This document shows, one piece after another, positions 27,001 to 35,553 of a stretch of 64,000 bases of DNA. The stretch is from positions 37,195,937 to 37,259,936 of the forward strand of contig OZ026599.1 of the NCBI GenBank assembly GCA_964020085.1, in the 5' to 3' direction. Numbering within the stretch: the first letter of the stretch is position 1; each line of letters starts with the position of its first letter. Source of the stretch: Micromussa lordhowensis (taxonomy: Eukaryota > Cnidaria > Anthozoa > Scleractinia > Lobophylliidae). Below the pieces are notes generated by a model. It saw only the letters and a list, made by a program, of their open reading frames with translations. It was not told where the DNA came from and did not search any database. The position numbers and the translations under genes are program-made.

Positions 27001-29734
27001 ACATAACTTTATATCACATATATATTAACTTTCTCTGTATTTGCGTATTTGTTTGGTAACAAGTAAGGCATGCAACAACAGTTGAAACACCTCAGACAGT
27101 ACTTAACACTATGTATTCTCTTAGATCGTTGGAAGTCAACCTCAGCTCTGTCATCAGCAACCACTTCTACAGAAACACAACTAAAATCGAGAAGCCATTC
27201 TACACTGTCAATTGGATCCACTTTTACAGCTTCTAACAAGAGGTAACAGCAAACAGTCATCTAGATTACAGATCTTTATCTTCAGTCCACTAACAATATC
27301 AATGCTTCAGTTGTGAGCTAGTAATGTAATGGGGACTATTTGTTAAGCAATAATTCACTACCTATTAATTCTTAGTCAAAGAACTTTTACAGAGTTTGGC
27401 ACTAACTTTTGACACCACTTCTTCTTTGCAAAATAGAATGACACCAGTGGGATCTGATTCCCAGAACTCCTCAGGTAATCCTACACAGCTTCGGCTATCC
27501 TCCCATATGTGGGTGGGTGGGTGGTCCTTGACAAGGCTGGGGTAGATATGGGGGGGGGGGGGGGCAGGTTCACAGGATTCGGTGGAACCCCCTAAATTGA
27601 AACAAAATAAGGTATAATTATAAAATGCTGACTTGGCCTCAGCCCCTCAGAAATCCCATTTCTGAGGACCTCAGTTTTAAATTTCTGGGGGAGGATGCTC
27701 TAGACCCCCCTCCACCCCCCACCCCTCCAACAGGGAATTGCCTTTGTCAGTCCCTATCTCAAACCCCCTTCTCTAAAATCCTGTATTCACCCGGCAGAGG
27801 TAGTGGTGGGGAACATGACAGTGGTTATTGGTTGTATCTATCTTGACCCCACCAGTGAGAAGCCGAGAAACTGGTTGAGATCAGAGTTTGGTTATGCATT
27901 TGTTCACTCTTCCTTCCTCTCCATGATATAGAAATAACAATTTTGTTACTCATCAATATTTATGTTCAGATGTTCAGACATACTAGAGAGGGCTAACACC
28001 GATGACGATGATGATGATGATGGCTTTGACACAGAGGAATTTGATTCAGATATAAGTGATGAGTCACCAACCAATGAACCAGAACAGCCTGAATACAATA
28101 CGCAGTATACCCAGGCTGTGGTAAGGACGCAGTACACACTCTGCTGCACTTAATTCAGGTTTATTTTGCAAGAAGTTATGTGGAGGGGGTTTTGCTATGC
28201 CCTGTGAGCGTTGTTAGTCCATCAGAGGCTATGCTCCAGCATTGTGCCAGCTTGCCCTTAACCTGGGGGGGAGGGGGTACTCTGCAAAATTTATACAGGG
28301 AGGCTCCCGCCCTAATGTCCAACCTAAGAACACTGCATCCCTTTTCTAAACTGTTGATACATCTGTTCCAAATGTTTTAATTAAGTCCCTTTTAAATAAC
28401 TAAATGACGGATTCCCCTATCCTTTCCTATACCTCAACTAGTGAAATGCCTATCCTTTTATATACCTGAAGCCTGAAGCATGAGCCTAGCCATATAGGCC
28501 ATTACAGGGAGTACCTTCTCCCCCCACCACCTGGCCCTTGCCTAACAATTCTCCAGTACTCATTACTACCATAGGCAAGCAATGTTACTGCAATATAGCC
28601 TTTTGCACTTATTAGATTCACTCTGATGAAGGGCTAATGCTCAAAACTTCATCTTTACACTGGCCAATTCACATTATCAACTCAGTTGAGAAAACCAAAT
28701 TATCTTGTAATACTCCCACTGATGCAACACCACAGTTTCTTTAGAAACTTACCCCTTTATTCCTTTGCACTTATTGCTTGCAAACAATGTAAAAATGTCT
28801 GCTGAGTGGAGACAAAGTGTCTTACCCCGGAATACAACACAATGACCCCCAGTAGGAATTAACACCAGGCCTTTTGATCTGGTGAATGCACTATTATATA
28901 AACAGCAGGAATGAGTACTACAAAGATCTTTGTAGAGTGCTTCTTTCATTGAGAAATGAGAATATTAACCAACCGTACATGTACACTACAGGGTTTGTAT
29001 TCTTTTTTAAGCTTTTAAAATTCCATGACTTTCCATGACTTGATAAAAACCAGAGATACCAGAGATACGGTTCGAAAATTTGGGAACTCTTTTTAAGTTT
29101 AGATCAGTTTTAAGTTAAATTATGAACACTGATCGCCAAAAGAGCAACATTTCCATGACATTTCCAAGTTTTCCATGACCTAAGATAAGCAGTTGTTCTC
29201 GCAGGAATATTAAAACAGTCTTTTATTTAATGTATTTTCCAGCATTATAATGCATAAATACATGCATGCTTGTGTCTTTCTCTACCAAAATTAATGTGTT
29301 TCTGACTCGTCTGTACTTTACTACATAGATGAATCTTTTGCGGCATCATCAGTTTGAATTGTTTTGCTTACAAGTATCTTAGATGCCTCTCTTGCCCAAA
29401 AAAATTGACCTGCAGTACAATCATTTTTTTGATGTTTCTCTTGAGGTTATTGGGTCCTAGTTATTAAGATTGCTGAGTTTCTTCTTGCAGTTTTTTGGTA
29501 ACTCGTTTGTTCCCTGTTTTACAGAGTATAACAGAGTATAACATGCAAGATCTTCCACTTAAAGGATCCATGTACTCTGCTGTTGCTGGCTATGAAGCTG
29601 TGGAAAACACAGAGGTGTCCTTTCAAGAAGGAGACACTCTGGAACTGCTCAGAGTTGGACAGGATGGGTGGTGGTTTGCCCGGCACACAGGAACTGCACA
29701 GGAGGGCTGGGTTCCAGCTAGTTATTTGACATAA
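1..29734 (+). CDS. MCF2L: MCF2L/DBS-like Rho guanine nucleotide exchange factor, 5' incomplete
   Basis: Dbl-family exchange factor that would load GTP onto Rho/Cdc42-type GTPases at membranes. Visible coding exons: 1-50, 91-480, 1374-1493, 2062-2253, 2872-3131, 3643-3767, 3956-4086, about 4495-4884, 6693-6836, 7039-7323, 25480-25572, 26602-26680, 26960-26977, 27125-27242, 27437-27474, 27978-28120, 29525-29734. Junctions are GT-AG and codon phases agree, giving about 927 residues: charged helical spectrin-like region (about 17-337), basic Ser/Pro linker (338-422), DH (about 435-615), PH (about 620-755), Ser-rich then acidic linker with a DDDDDDG run, and SH3 (about 872-927) followed at once by TAA. 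The DH carries the hallmark LKPVQRITKYQLLL helix. Family members have a Sec14 domain that would lie upstream of the window. MCF2L is preferred over MCF2 because of the C-terminal SH3. The start of the first DH exon is the least certain border. Confidence 0.92.
617..766. mobile_element. Hairpin MITE with TA flanks in an MCF2L intron
   Basis: The two ends are near-perfect reverse complements (TTGAGCTAGCTTG at the left, CAAGCTAGTTCAA at the right), with inner complementary stretches around TCCATATTGG and GGTTTATGGAC. TA dinucleotides lie directly on both sides, as expected for a Tc1/mariner-type non-autonomous element. It has no coding capacity. The rest of the 481-1373 intron shows nothing recognisable. 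Confidence 0.65.
2266..2344. repeat. Imperfect tandem duplication in intron
   Basis: A segment of about 45 bases containing AATATAGAGAGCTTATT is present twice in a row just after the 2062-2253 exon. It is intronic and has no other visible role. Confidence 0.7.
3479..3492. repeat. Poly-G tract in intron
   Basis: A run of 14 G within the 3132-3642 intron; it is also a G-quadruplex candidate. The rest of that intron shows nothing recognisable. Confidence 0.8.
4495..7323 (+). other. MCF2L: Exons encoding the DH catalytic domain and first half of PH
   Basis: Exons 4495-4884, 6693-6836 and 7039-7323. The first gives conserved region 1 (TEKDYVSDLECIVNGY) and the IIFGNIEQIYEFH segment; the second gives LKPVQRITKYQLLLREM, the conserved helix that contacts the GTPase; the third finishes the DH (LRHVNDVMHS) and begins the PH with NLAEQGKLLLQ and KQRQVFLYQKMIIFSKK. 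The PH is then split by the 18.2 kb intron and resumes at 25480 with FELWLNGRSEVFVMQ. The intron between 4885 and 6692 holds a SINE and repeats but no further exon. Confidence 0.9.
5000..5240 (+). mobile_element. tRNA-derived SINE
   Basis: A Pol III A box (TGGTACAGTGG, 5011-5021) and a perfect B box (GGTTCAACTCC, 5054-5064) sit at tRNA-like spacing, followed by a non-tRNA body. The element lies in the same direction as the host gene within the DH intron. The 3' border is uncertain. The rest of the intron (5240-6690) holds direct repeats around 5995-6055 and 6499-6549 (shared TTGCGTGATTCAAAGT) and an A-rich stretch at 6588-6612. Confidence 0.8.
7828..7932 (+). other. tRNA-like Pol III promoter remnant
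   Basis: An A-box-like segment (GTGGCTAAGGCG) and a B-box-like segment (GGCTCGATACG) about 50 bases apart, followed by a long T run at 7920-7931 that would terminate Pol III. The arms do not fold cleanly into a tRNA, so this is at best a degraded tRNA or SINE head inside the 2.4 kb element. Confidence 0.35.
9188..9600. repeat. Degenerate telomere-like (CCCTAA) array
   Basis: About a dozen CCCTAA units occur in short runs separated by recurring spacers such as AGCAATAACC and GCGCTAG, giving a higher-order unit of about 40 bases. The orientation is constant. It lies inside the 2.4 kb TIR element and is diverged, so it is a repeat component rather than a fresh telomere insertion. Confidence 0.7.
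9946..10054. mobile_element. Short MITE with ATTATTCCAT ends
   Basis: A 109-base segment starting CAATTATTCCAT and ending ATGGAATAATTG, with an inner inverted pair GGATATGAAGTGAT and ATCACTTCATATCC. It abuts the 2.4 kb element on the left and the giant palindrome on the right. Confidence 0.65.
10240..12102. mobile_element. TTAA-flanked 1.86 kb element nested in the left arm
   Basis: The ends are 20-base inverted repeats (GGTGGATGGTACCAGTTTTC and its complement), flanked directly by TTAA on both sides (10236-10239 and 12103-12106). A TTAA duplication is the piggyBac signature, although the CCC-type tip usual for that family is missing. It interrupts a TTATTAA-type repeat cluster. No transposase frame is seen. 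It contains a perfect RFX X-box palindrome at 11939-11952. Confidence 0.7.
12103..15143. repeat. Left-arm array of diverged ~0.9 kb monomers
   Basis: Clusters of about 30-base units with the core GCTTATTAA(G/A)CAAG recur at 10110-10240/12103-12200, 12815-12915 and 13563-13690. Longer blocks also recur: the segments near 13800-14210 and 14786-15160 share in order TATGCTGTTATCAG, TTCAACGG, AGATTTTCATTT, CGGTCACCTGC-like and CCGTAGCT. The arm is thus a tandem array of old, diverged monomers. The same array is mirrored at 20121-23161. Confidence 0.6.
15223..17016. repeat. Left-arm-only segment without a mirror copy
   Basis: About 1.8 kb here has only about 215 unrelated bases at the mirror position (19752-19965). 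It includes a stretch near 16600-16625 (CGAGATTTATTCGCAAG) that is the reverse complement of arm sequence near 14410-14427, so it contains arm material in the other direction. No gene is recognised. Confidence 0.6.
17477..17635. repeat. TATAAAAC-CGGACT minisatellite, left arm
   Basis: Units of about 19-20 bases built from GGGTATAAAACACGGACTC, preceded by short ACTACGG repeats. The mirror copy is at 19133-19291. Confidence 0.85.
18022..18147 (-). pseudogene. 5S rRNA-like sequence, left of palindrome core
   Basis: Read on the minus strand it contains AAGTTAAGTCCTGTTGGGC (5S box A region), ATAGTACTTGGATGGGTGAC (box C region) and GAATACCCCGTGTTGTAA (3' end), in order and at 5S-like spacing, followed by a T run. 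It lacks about 11 bases present in the right-hand copy and has lost CCGCCTGG after the box C, so it is not a normal 5S gene. Confidence 0.7.
18267..18497. other. Unpaired spacer at the palindrome centre
   Basis: About 230 bases between the innermost matching ends (AATATGAAAATGAGAACT at the left and its complement at the right). No gene is recognised; small hairpins such as CGGTCCGTGAAACCG occur. Confidence 0.6.
18608..18744 (+). pseudogene. 5S rRNA-like sequence, right of palindrome core
   Basis: It starts with GTGGAGTCACCATACCAC (compare the 5S 5' region GGCCATACCAC), then AAGTTAAGTCCTGTTGGGC, ATAGTACTTGGATGGGTGAC and GAATACCCCGTGTTGTAA, and is followed at 18745 by a long T run that would stop Pol III. 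The internal promoter elements are partly preserved. The copy points away from the centre, as does the left copy. It could be a 5S-headed SINE (SINE3 type) or a pseudogene. Confidence 0.75.
19133..19291. repeat. TATAAAAC-CGGACT minisatellite, right arm
   Basis: Inverted copy of the 17477-17635 array (GAGTCCGTGTTTTATACCC units), part of the near-identical inner arm block. Confidence 0.85.
23162..25024. mobile_element. Mirror copy of the TTAA-flanked element in the right arm
   Basis: An inverted copy of the 10240-12102 element at the exactly mirrored place, with TTAA again on both sides. Insertion therefore preceded formation of the palindrome or was copied by gene conversion. Confidence 0.75.
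25851..26213 (-). mobile_element. tRNA-derived SINE with LINE-like tail
   Basis: Read on the minus strand the head is at 26213, with A box TAGCTCAGTAGG (26189-26200) and a B-box-like AGCTCAAACCC (26148-26158). The body runs to a 3' tail TAAATAAAGTAAGTATGTATG at about 25880-25855. The tail resembles the end of the LINE at 36624. It lies antisense in the intron between the two PH exons; the rest of that intron shows nothing recognisable. Confidence 0.7.
26960..26977 (+). other. MCF2L: 18-base microexon in the post-PH linker
   Basis: An exon of 18 bases between a good pyrimidine-tract acceptor (ending TTTCAG at 26959) and a GTAGGT donor at 26978. It enters in phase 1 and leaves in phase 1, adding EQFGIH and part of a codon, so inclusion or skipping keeps the frame. 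The exon lies right after the last PH helix (LLQSQFNQVK). Its use is inferred from splice signals and phase only. Confidence 0.6.
27520..27800. repeat. Dispersed repeat, copy 1, with poly-G tract
   Basis: It contains a run of 14 G at 27550, then GGTGGAACCCCCTAAATT, CAGAAATCCCATTTCTGAGG and GGGGGAGGATGCTCTAGAC. The same blocks occur in the same order at 40305-40600, so this is a dispersed repeat family. It lies in the intron before the acidic-linker exon. Confidence 0.6.
28600..28715 (+). mobile_element. Penelope-like retroelement remnant with hammerhead-like core
   Basis: It contains CTGATGA (28623-28629), a stem II-like GGGCTAATGCTC and AAAAC in place of GAAAC, then CACTGGCCAATTCACATT and CAACTCAGTTGAGAAAACC. 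A second copy lies at 48340-48454. Eukaryotic Penelope-like elements are known to carry hammerhead motifs; assignment of this repeat to them is inference. Confidence 0.45.
29005..29180. repeat. TTCCATGACTT-type dispersed repeat
   Basis: ATTCCATGACTTTCCATGAC at the left, and TTTCCATGACA and TTTTCCATGACC at the right, flank a short AT-rich body in the last MCF2L intron. The rest of that intron (28121-29524) has no exon that I can support. Confidence 0.4.
29525..29734 (+). other. MCF2L: Terminal exon encoding the SH3 domain
   Basis: The exon begins after TTTTACAG and encodes the SH3 signatures AVAGYEAVENTEVSF (ALYDY-like), DGWWFAR (WW pair) and GWVPASYL (WVPxxY-like end), then stops. The start of the exon carries a 10-base tandem duplication (ACAGAGTATA repeated) that creates a second AG; only the first keeps the frame. 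Confidence 0.9.
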
Positions 29735-31845
29735 CAAGGATCGACAAGTTCATGACATACAGTGTAATTATTTATATTTTATGTGTAGACTACTTATTTG
29801 AAAAATAGTTATTATGACTGCAACATTTTTGGGTGATAGCTAGACCAGTTATATTTTAATTTCAGCTTCTAACTTATTTAAATTTAATGTACTAGCTGAT
29901 AAAGGAGCTATTTCAGGAATGATGCACTGTGATAAGAATGGCCAATATTTACAATCAGTCTTCAACTTTCTCAGTGATCACTTCCACCTTCAAGTTGTTG
30001 GGTTTTTGTTCTTCATTAGTGTTTTTTCTACCCTGGAAACTATTTTGATATATTTGCTATTATTTTCATATTCCAGAAGAAAGGTTACTTAGGATATTTT
30101 GGTATAGCTCCTTTAATCCATCTGTAGCTGAGGCTTTTGCTGCATAATTCTCCAATGAAAGATTGTCTTGGGTTTGGGGTAAGAATTACAATTTAACTAG
30201 GAATTTAATATGGCTCATTGGAATGTACAGATTACTTTGAAAAAGGGGCTTAAAATAGCATATGAAGATAAATTAATCTTGCAAAGTACAAACAAAAGTG
30301 CATCACAGGACAGCTATCTAAGTACTCAGACTGTAAAAACAATTCTGCCCCTCTTGGTTCCCTCCCTTTCCAAGAGATATATCTTGAGTAGTTGATTAGG
30401 ATGAGGCTTTATAATTATGTAAATACTAGATTTGACATATCCAGCATTGCATTTATCAAAGAAATAGATTAGGGCTGCTGTTTGTTTACATACCTTGGTG
30501 CGCTAGAACTCTTTACAAGTAAAGTTTGGGAGAATTCAAAAGTACTGTACCTTATGGTTGTAAATGTTGGGCAGGTTTTGCATCAGGTTATGCAAACATT
30601 TATGCCTTAACATAATCTTGTTGTCAAGGCGATATATATGATTGGGGTACTGATAATGTGCTTTAGTGAATTCAAAATGGTATTTTGAAATTAATGGGGT
30701 GTTGGAGTAATTTTTAAAGTTACTAATCCTAAGCTCTTGTAGGTTTTAAATTAACCTGTCTCTGTCTTCTTAAGAAACAGGAATCAATACTCGAAAATGA
30801 AGGTACACATATCGAGTTAGGTAAATATTTTGTGAAATTATAGTGTAATTATTTTCTTATACCTGTATTTACAATATTTGATTTTTGTCTTCTCGCGTTC
30901 CATGCATGTAAGATATAGGAAACACAATCATGATTTCTCATCAAAAGTAATAGCTGTGACAGTCTATTCCAGAAAAAAAAAATAGTGTTCGCAATGCGCA
31001 GGCTTCGGGAAACTAGAATTTATTATAGGCTACATGTATCTGAACTACAAAAATTGAAACTAAAAAATAATGATGGTGAACTGCAAGGCACACTCTCTTT
31101 ACCCACATAGGCTTAAGTAAACAGATTTCCATTCATAAGCTCAGTTTTTTCCTTGCTGGAAAAGATGGAGGTTCCACACAAACATTCTTACACTAATGAT
31201 AGACCTCTTGAGGGAAAAGCCAATATCTTTCGGATTTTTTATGTTTTCCTACATTTGCAGGGGAGGTGCTAGTAATATTTAAATTATTTTACAATGGGAA
31301 GTTTTTGTAAGTTGGTCCATTTCTTAAATTCAGAGGGAATGATTGTGCAAGCAATTGCTAAATTCTGCGCAACATTAGTCTGATACATGTAACAAAAGCA
31401 ATTTTTGAGCATTTATTTCAGAGGTTTAGGTAGAAATTACATTTGTATAGCTTTGTGTTAAGTTAAAATAGTGAATATAATTCTACTTTCTACAATTCGA
31501 CTAGTATTTATCAGTGGTGGATCTAGGGGAGGGGCCTGGGGGGCCCGGGGCCTCCCCCCCTTATTTTGGGTAAAAAAAAAGAAGAAATGACTGAAGGGAA
31601 AATGGCCACCATGGCAAGTAAATCAAGACCCCCCTCCCACTTAGCTCAAGGTCTGGATCTGCCACTGTTTATAGTTTTTGTCCCTTGACTTGTAAAAGAT
31701 ATGCTCAGATTATGTAATAAATATTTATTGGAATCTTTTCTTGAGTTAAACTTAGGAAAACTACACCGAAGTACAAGTTGTGATTAGTTGTTATCTCCAA
31801 GCATCTGTTAAGTACAGTATAAAATATTGCAATTTGAAAATAAAG
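29735..31845 (+). other. MCF2L: Likely 3' untranslated region of the Rho-GEF gene
   Basis: There is no coding signal after the TAA at 29734. An AATAAA poly(A) signal occurs at about 31839-31844 (AAAATAAAGCAGC), and another in TAATAAATATT near 31717. The region also holds the 31512-31667 hairpin element. The exact 3' end needs transcript data. Between here and the ANAPC16 stop (32578) nothing else is recognised. Confidence 0.4.
31512..31667. mobile_element. MITE with GGATC-type inverted ends
   Basis: It starts CAGTGGTGGATCTAGG and ends TGGATCTGCCACTG, an inverted pair, with G/C-rich subterminal tracts. It is related to the element at 33803-34082. Confidence 0.6.
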
Positions 31846-32577
31846 CAGCTTACTCAAAATCATGCTGTGCTTTGGTCTGTACAAGTAATTGTTTAAACTT
31901 TAGACCAGCTTCTTTGTTTGTAGCTGCTCCATTTCAGATTATGTGATCTTGCTCTGGAGAATATCATTGTTCAATTTGTGAAGTCATGTAAGCTATGGTC
32001 ATTATACACTAAGTTAGCTCAATACAACTTAGCTGGCTTTTCTGGCATAGTACCTTAAAGGTTAATGGAAGTATTTTTTCAAAGTGAAATTTTACCTAGC
32101 AATAAGCTCTAATTAGTAGGCAAATGGTGCTACATCCCTGGCTTGACGCAAGGCCGGTTCAGTAAGTTGTCTCTTTACTCAAGATACAGTGATAAAAGAA
32201 CTGCAAGTCTCCTGAGAAATGTTTCATTCAACAAGATTGACCGAGTCCATTTTGCTGACATTTCTCTGTGTCAAATTTGTAAACAGTATTTTCCATTCTC
32301 TGTTTATCATCAATATAATAAAGACATTTACAACAGTTGATGATAATGGTGATAGTGATGGCAGACAGTGTGGCTGCAAGTAAAGTCTAAAAATTGAAAT
32401 TTCTGCCTCAGAGCTTGATAAAAAAACCATTCTGGTATTGAATGCACAACCAAACACTGTCTTGGCTAATGGCAGAACTGTGATTGTTCGTTTGGTTTGG
32501 CTTGATAGCTTCTCACTGCAAGCTGTCATGGTTTGGTAGTAACTTAATCCATGTCAAGGCTATTTACACATCAGTGT

Positions 32578-34938
32578 TCAAAACCCAATGATCTGATCAA
32601 TTGGTTTGTACATCCATTCATCCTGACTAATCTGAGTTAACTCTTGTCTTAATTTGGTGAGGGTCTGTTCATGGATCTCTGAAACAAAACAGGGAGAATA
32701 TACAATTAAATACTTTTTGGAAATATGGATTCAAGTTAACATGAACTAAACAAACAACATATGCCATATTAATTTTTGGGCTTGTTAGTTATTTTAAGTT
32801 AATATCTGTTTTGAGATTTCCAGGTATAATTATCATGAAAATGGTCACATGTTGAGCATTTTTCACCTTCTGCTGGAAAAGGTGTTGCTATAGTGAGGAA
32901 ATCTAATCTATACACCTGACTAAATCGAAAAAAATAAAGCATCATCAATAAGATAGAATACATTGACAAAATGTCAAATAGGGCTAGAAACTTTAGTATA
33001 ATATAATACTTAAAAATAAATAAAATATTGGTCTTTCATGGCTATCATAGGTGCATCGAATGAGAAGCTATTATGTCTTGAGACAGCCCACGTAGAATAT
33101 TGTTAAAATTGTCTTTTTGAACATTTACATTAAAACTGACCATCCTATTAATTCTTTCACTTCCACGAGTGATCAATATGTAATTTCTTCATGTTTTAAA
33201 ACACTATCAACCAAACAGGCAGTAAGAATAAAGAAAATAATCAACTTGAAGATGTTGTCTGATGTAACACCAAATTTTCTAAACTAAATTTAAAAAGAAT
33301 TGTAGATCAGTCAGTAAGGAGAATTAATATTCAGATCATGGGGGTGAAAGGGTTAATGAAGTTCCAGATAACTGGACCTCTGTATTGCGCCGATTCCTTT
33401 TCCACTTTGAACTACACTCTTCTCTAGGGATTTCAATCTGTAAACCACCCCTATGTGATGGTCTGTTGTGTATCCTCAAATTAAAAGGGGGATTTTAAAC
33501 TTTAAAATAAATAAATCAATTTATGTGTCAAGTTGTTAGCTTGCTTACAAAGCTTAACTATGTAAGACACAACCAGACTAAATTGGAGTATTCAAGAAAC
33601 ATCCTCAGAGGAAGAACAAAAGCCAACAACAATCGAAATGCACCTCATGATGCCAGGTCCATGATTTGTCGACTGCGCCCAAAACTTGCCAGAGGCGAGT
33701 GTGCACATCACTACACCACTCCTGCTCCAAAAAGTACTTCACTACTAAAGCAGTTTAATCAATTAACAAACTTGACTTAAGATGTCATAGATATATACCC
33801 TTGCAGAGGCGGATCCAGGGGAGGGGTTGAGGGGGTTGCAACCCCCCCTTCGAGAATTTTTCTTTGTTATTTTGCCCGATTCTTCGCAAAATAATAATAG
33901 AATAAAATTGTTTTTGCGAAGTTATTTCACTTTCACCATTCGACTGTTTGTCAAGTTATGAAAAGATAATGTACATTTCGTAAAGGTCGTATCAGGTTCA
34001 GGTATAAATAGCCACATGAACAGGTGACATTCATTGATAGTGTACAACCCCCCCTTTCAGAAATTCCTGGATCCGCCCCTGCCTTTAAGCTGAGATGAGA
34101 GACTAGACTACCTTTTTGAAGACTTTTCAAGTTTGAATCCACCTCAATATCTACTTGAATTCTATTGAGTAAAGCTTCCAAAGCTTCTGTAAAGAAAAAA
34201 AGTTCACAATTAAGATGTTGTGTTTATGACTGGTCGATTCTCTGGGAGGAGTGAGAATTTGACCGTGGTGGTTAGTATTGGGGTGGGGACAATATATGGT
34301 AAGGGGATTTGAACAAGTTGCCATGTGATCATGGTGAAACATTGTAAATTAAAGACACTAGGAGACAACACTGTTCTTTGTATGTTGTGGATGACAACAA
34401 TGCTTTCGAAAGGTTTGTACAGTGCTTGACAGGAAATCTGAAAATTCAGTCACTATTATTGTTAAATGATAAGCTTATATTTTAAAATAATCATAATTTT
34501 TCGCATAGTGCGACTTGAAATCAGGTGTTCGAAATTCAAGGGTGCTGTTATTTTTCTTTTCTACTACTGGTAGTTATTTTTCCCATCTATGCCCTGTCAG
34601 GTTTACCTACTGCGCTGCCAGTGTGTAGGGACATTTGATCGCCAAGTATGACCCTATGCAGCCCCATGATGGCGCATTTAAACCCCGTTTTAGGCCCAGG
34701 AAATGTGACATTTGCAAACAGAACGTCCAAACGTCTATTTTGTCCGTGGGTTACCTGTTAAGTACTTTAAATTTTCAGTTGTTTTGAAGGAATAGAAAGG
34801 TTGATTACTATATAAAAGAAGCATCAGCTTGTTGTCACCTGGTGTTTTGCTGTTTTCATCTTGATCGGGAGACCGAAATAAAGCCTTTCTTGTGTCTCGT
34901 AACTGCCCTCGATTTGCGCCAGAATCAACGCCCGCCAT
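32578..34938 (-). CDS. ANAPC16: Anaphase-promoting complex subunit 16
   Basis: Small subunit of the APC/C, the cell-cycle ubiquitin ligase. Three exons on the minus strand: 34938-34839, 34186-34112 and 32678-32578 (stop TGA 32580-32578), all GT-AG and phase-compatible, giving 91 residues against about 110 in human. Two conserved landmarks fit the family: TRKALF near the N terminus (human PRKALF) and DEWMYKPIDQIIGF at the C terminus (human DEWRFKPIEQLLGF). The distance between them is about 61 residues here and about 60 in human, and the middle is predicted helical (EALLNRIQVDIEV, LTKLRQELTQI). A second in-frame donor at 34754 would lengthen exon 1 by 28 codons. Identification rests on remembered human sequence, not on a search. 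Intron 1 (34187-34838) shows nothing recognisable; intron 2 carries a MITE. Confidence 0.85.
33803..34082. mobile_element. MITE in ANAPC16 intron 2
   Basis: The left end (GCAGAGGCGGATCCAGG) and right end (CCTGGATCCGCCCCTGC) are inverted, with mirrored subterminal GGGGGTTG and CAACCCCCC tracts. It ends only about 30 bases from the splice donor of ANAPC16 exon 2. The rest of the 2679-base region of intron 2 shows nothing recognisable. Confidence 0.75.
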
Positions 34939-35553
34939 TTTGAAAAATTCGAAAAATAATGCCTTCTGAATATGCGCAGTACGTGAAACCGCGGTACTTA
35001 TATTTCAAGTGGCTCATTAGACAGAGCTGAAAAACGATTGCGCATGCGTCACTAGCGACCCAGTCGGCGAGTCGTCGGCGAGGCAGTTGGCGCGAAAATA
35101 TCGACTTGAGCAACACATTTCGAATGAAAGACCCTCGAGTCTCTTGACTTCGCAGTAAAATTTCAGTTGGTGTTCAGGTATGAAACTGTGGTGTTCAGGA
35201 GATATGTCTTATCACTCTTACTGGTCGTTCTTTTGCGAAAGTTTGAAGCTTATCTGGTCTACCTAAGTCTTATCTGAGGTAAATTCCCTCGGCGTTTCTC
35301 ATGTTTTCAAAAATTCCGCCATTTTGTTATATGTTTTCCGGTTTTCCCGCGCGAATTAGTGACATGCGCAATCGTTTTTCAGCTCTGTCGGCTCATTACT
35401 GTCTAGGCGCTCACTCGGCGCTCACTCCGAACGCAAAACACTGTAACTGTTGATCAAGGACGGAAACAGAAATTACTACTTAATTTTCAATCATCCTGTT
35501 TAAACATAAACTCTTTCGGTTATGTAGCTTACTTTCAACGATTTCAAACTTCC
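34939..35553. promoter_or_regulatory. Shared bidirectional promoter of ANAPC16 and the ZZ/EF-hand gene
   Basis: Only 615 bases separate the two divergent start codons. An inverted repeat of about 40 bases (35011-35051 and 35360-35399, sharing GACAGAGCTGAAAAACGATTG) brackets the middle. The left copy contains TGCGCATGCGTC (35039-35050), close to the NRF-1 consensus. Promoter function is inferred from position and motifs; no TATA box is obvious. The inverted repeat could also be a MITE. Confidence 0.5.

Noticed and set aside
27970..27977. Upstream acceptor for the acidic-linker exon
   Set aside because: Using the AG at 27968-27969 gives an in-frame stop (TAG) within six codons; the next AG keeps the frame open.
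33523..33780. 85-codon open frame within ANAPC16 intron 2
   Set aside because: It is antisense to the gene, lacks splice or promoter context and shows no domain.
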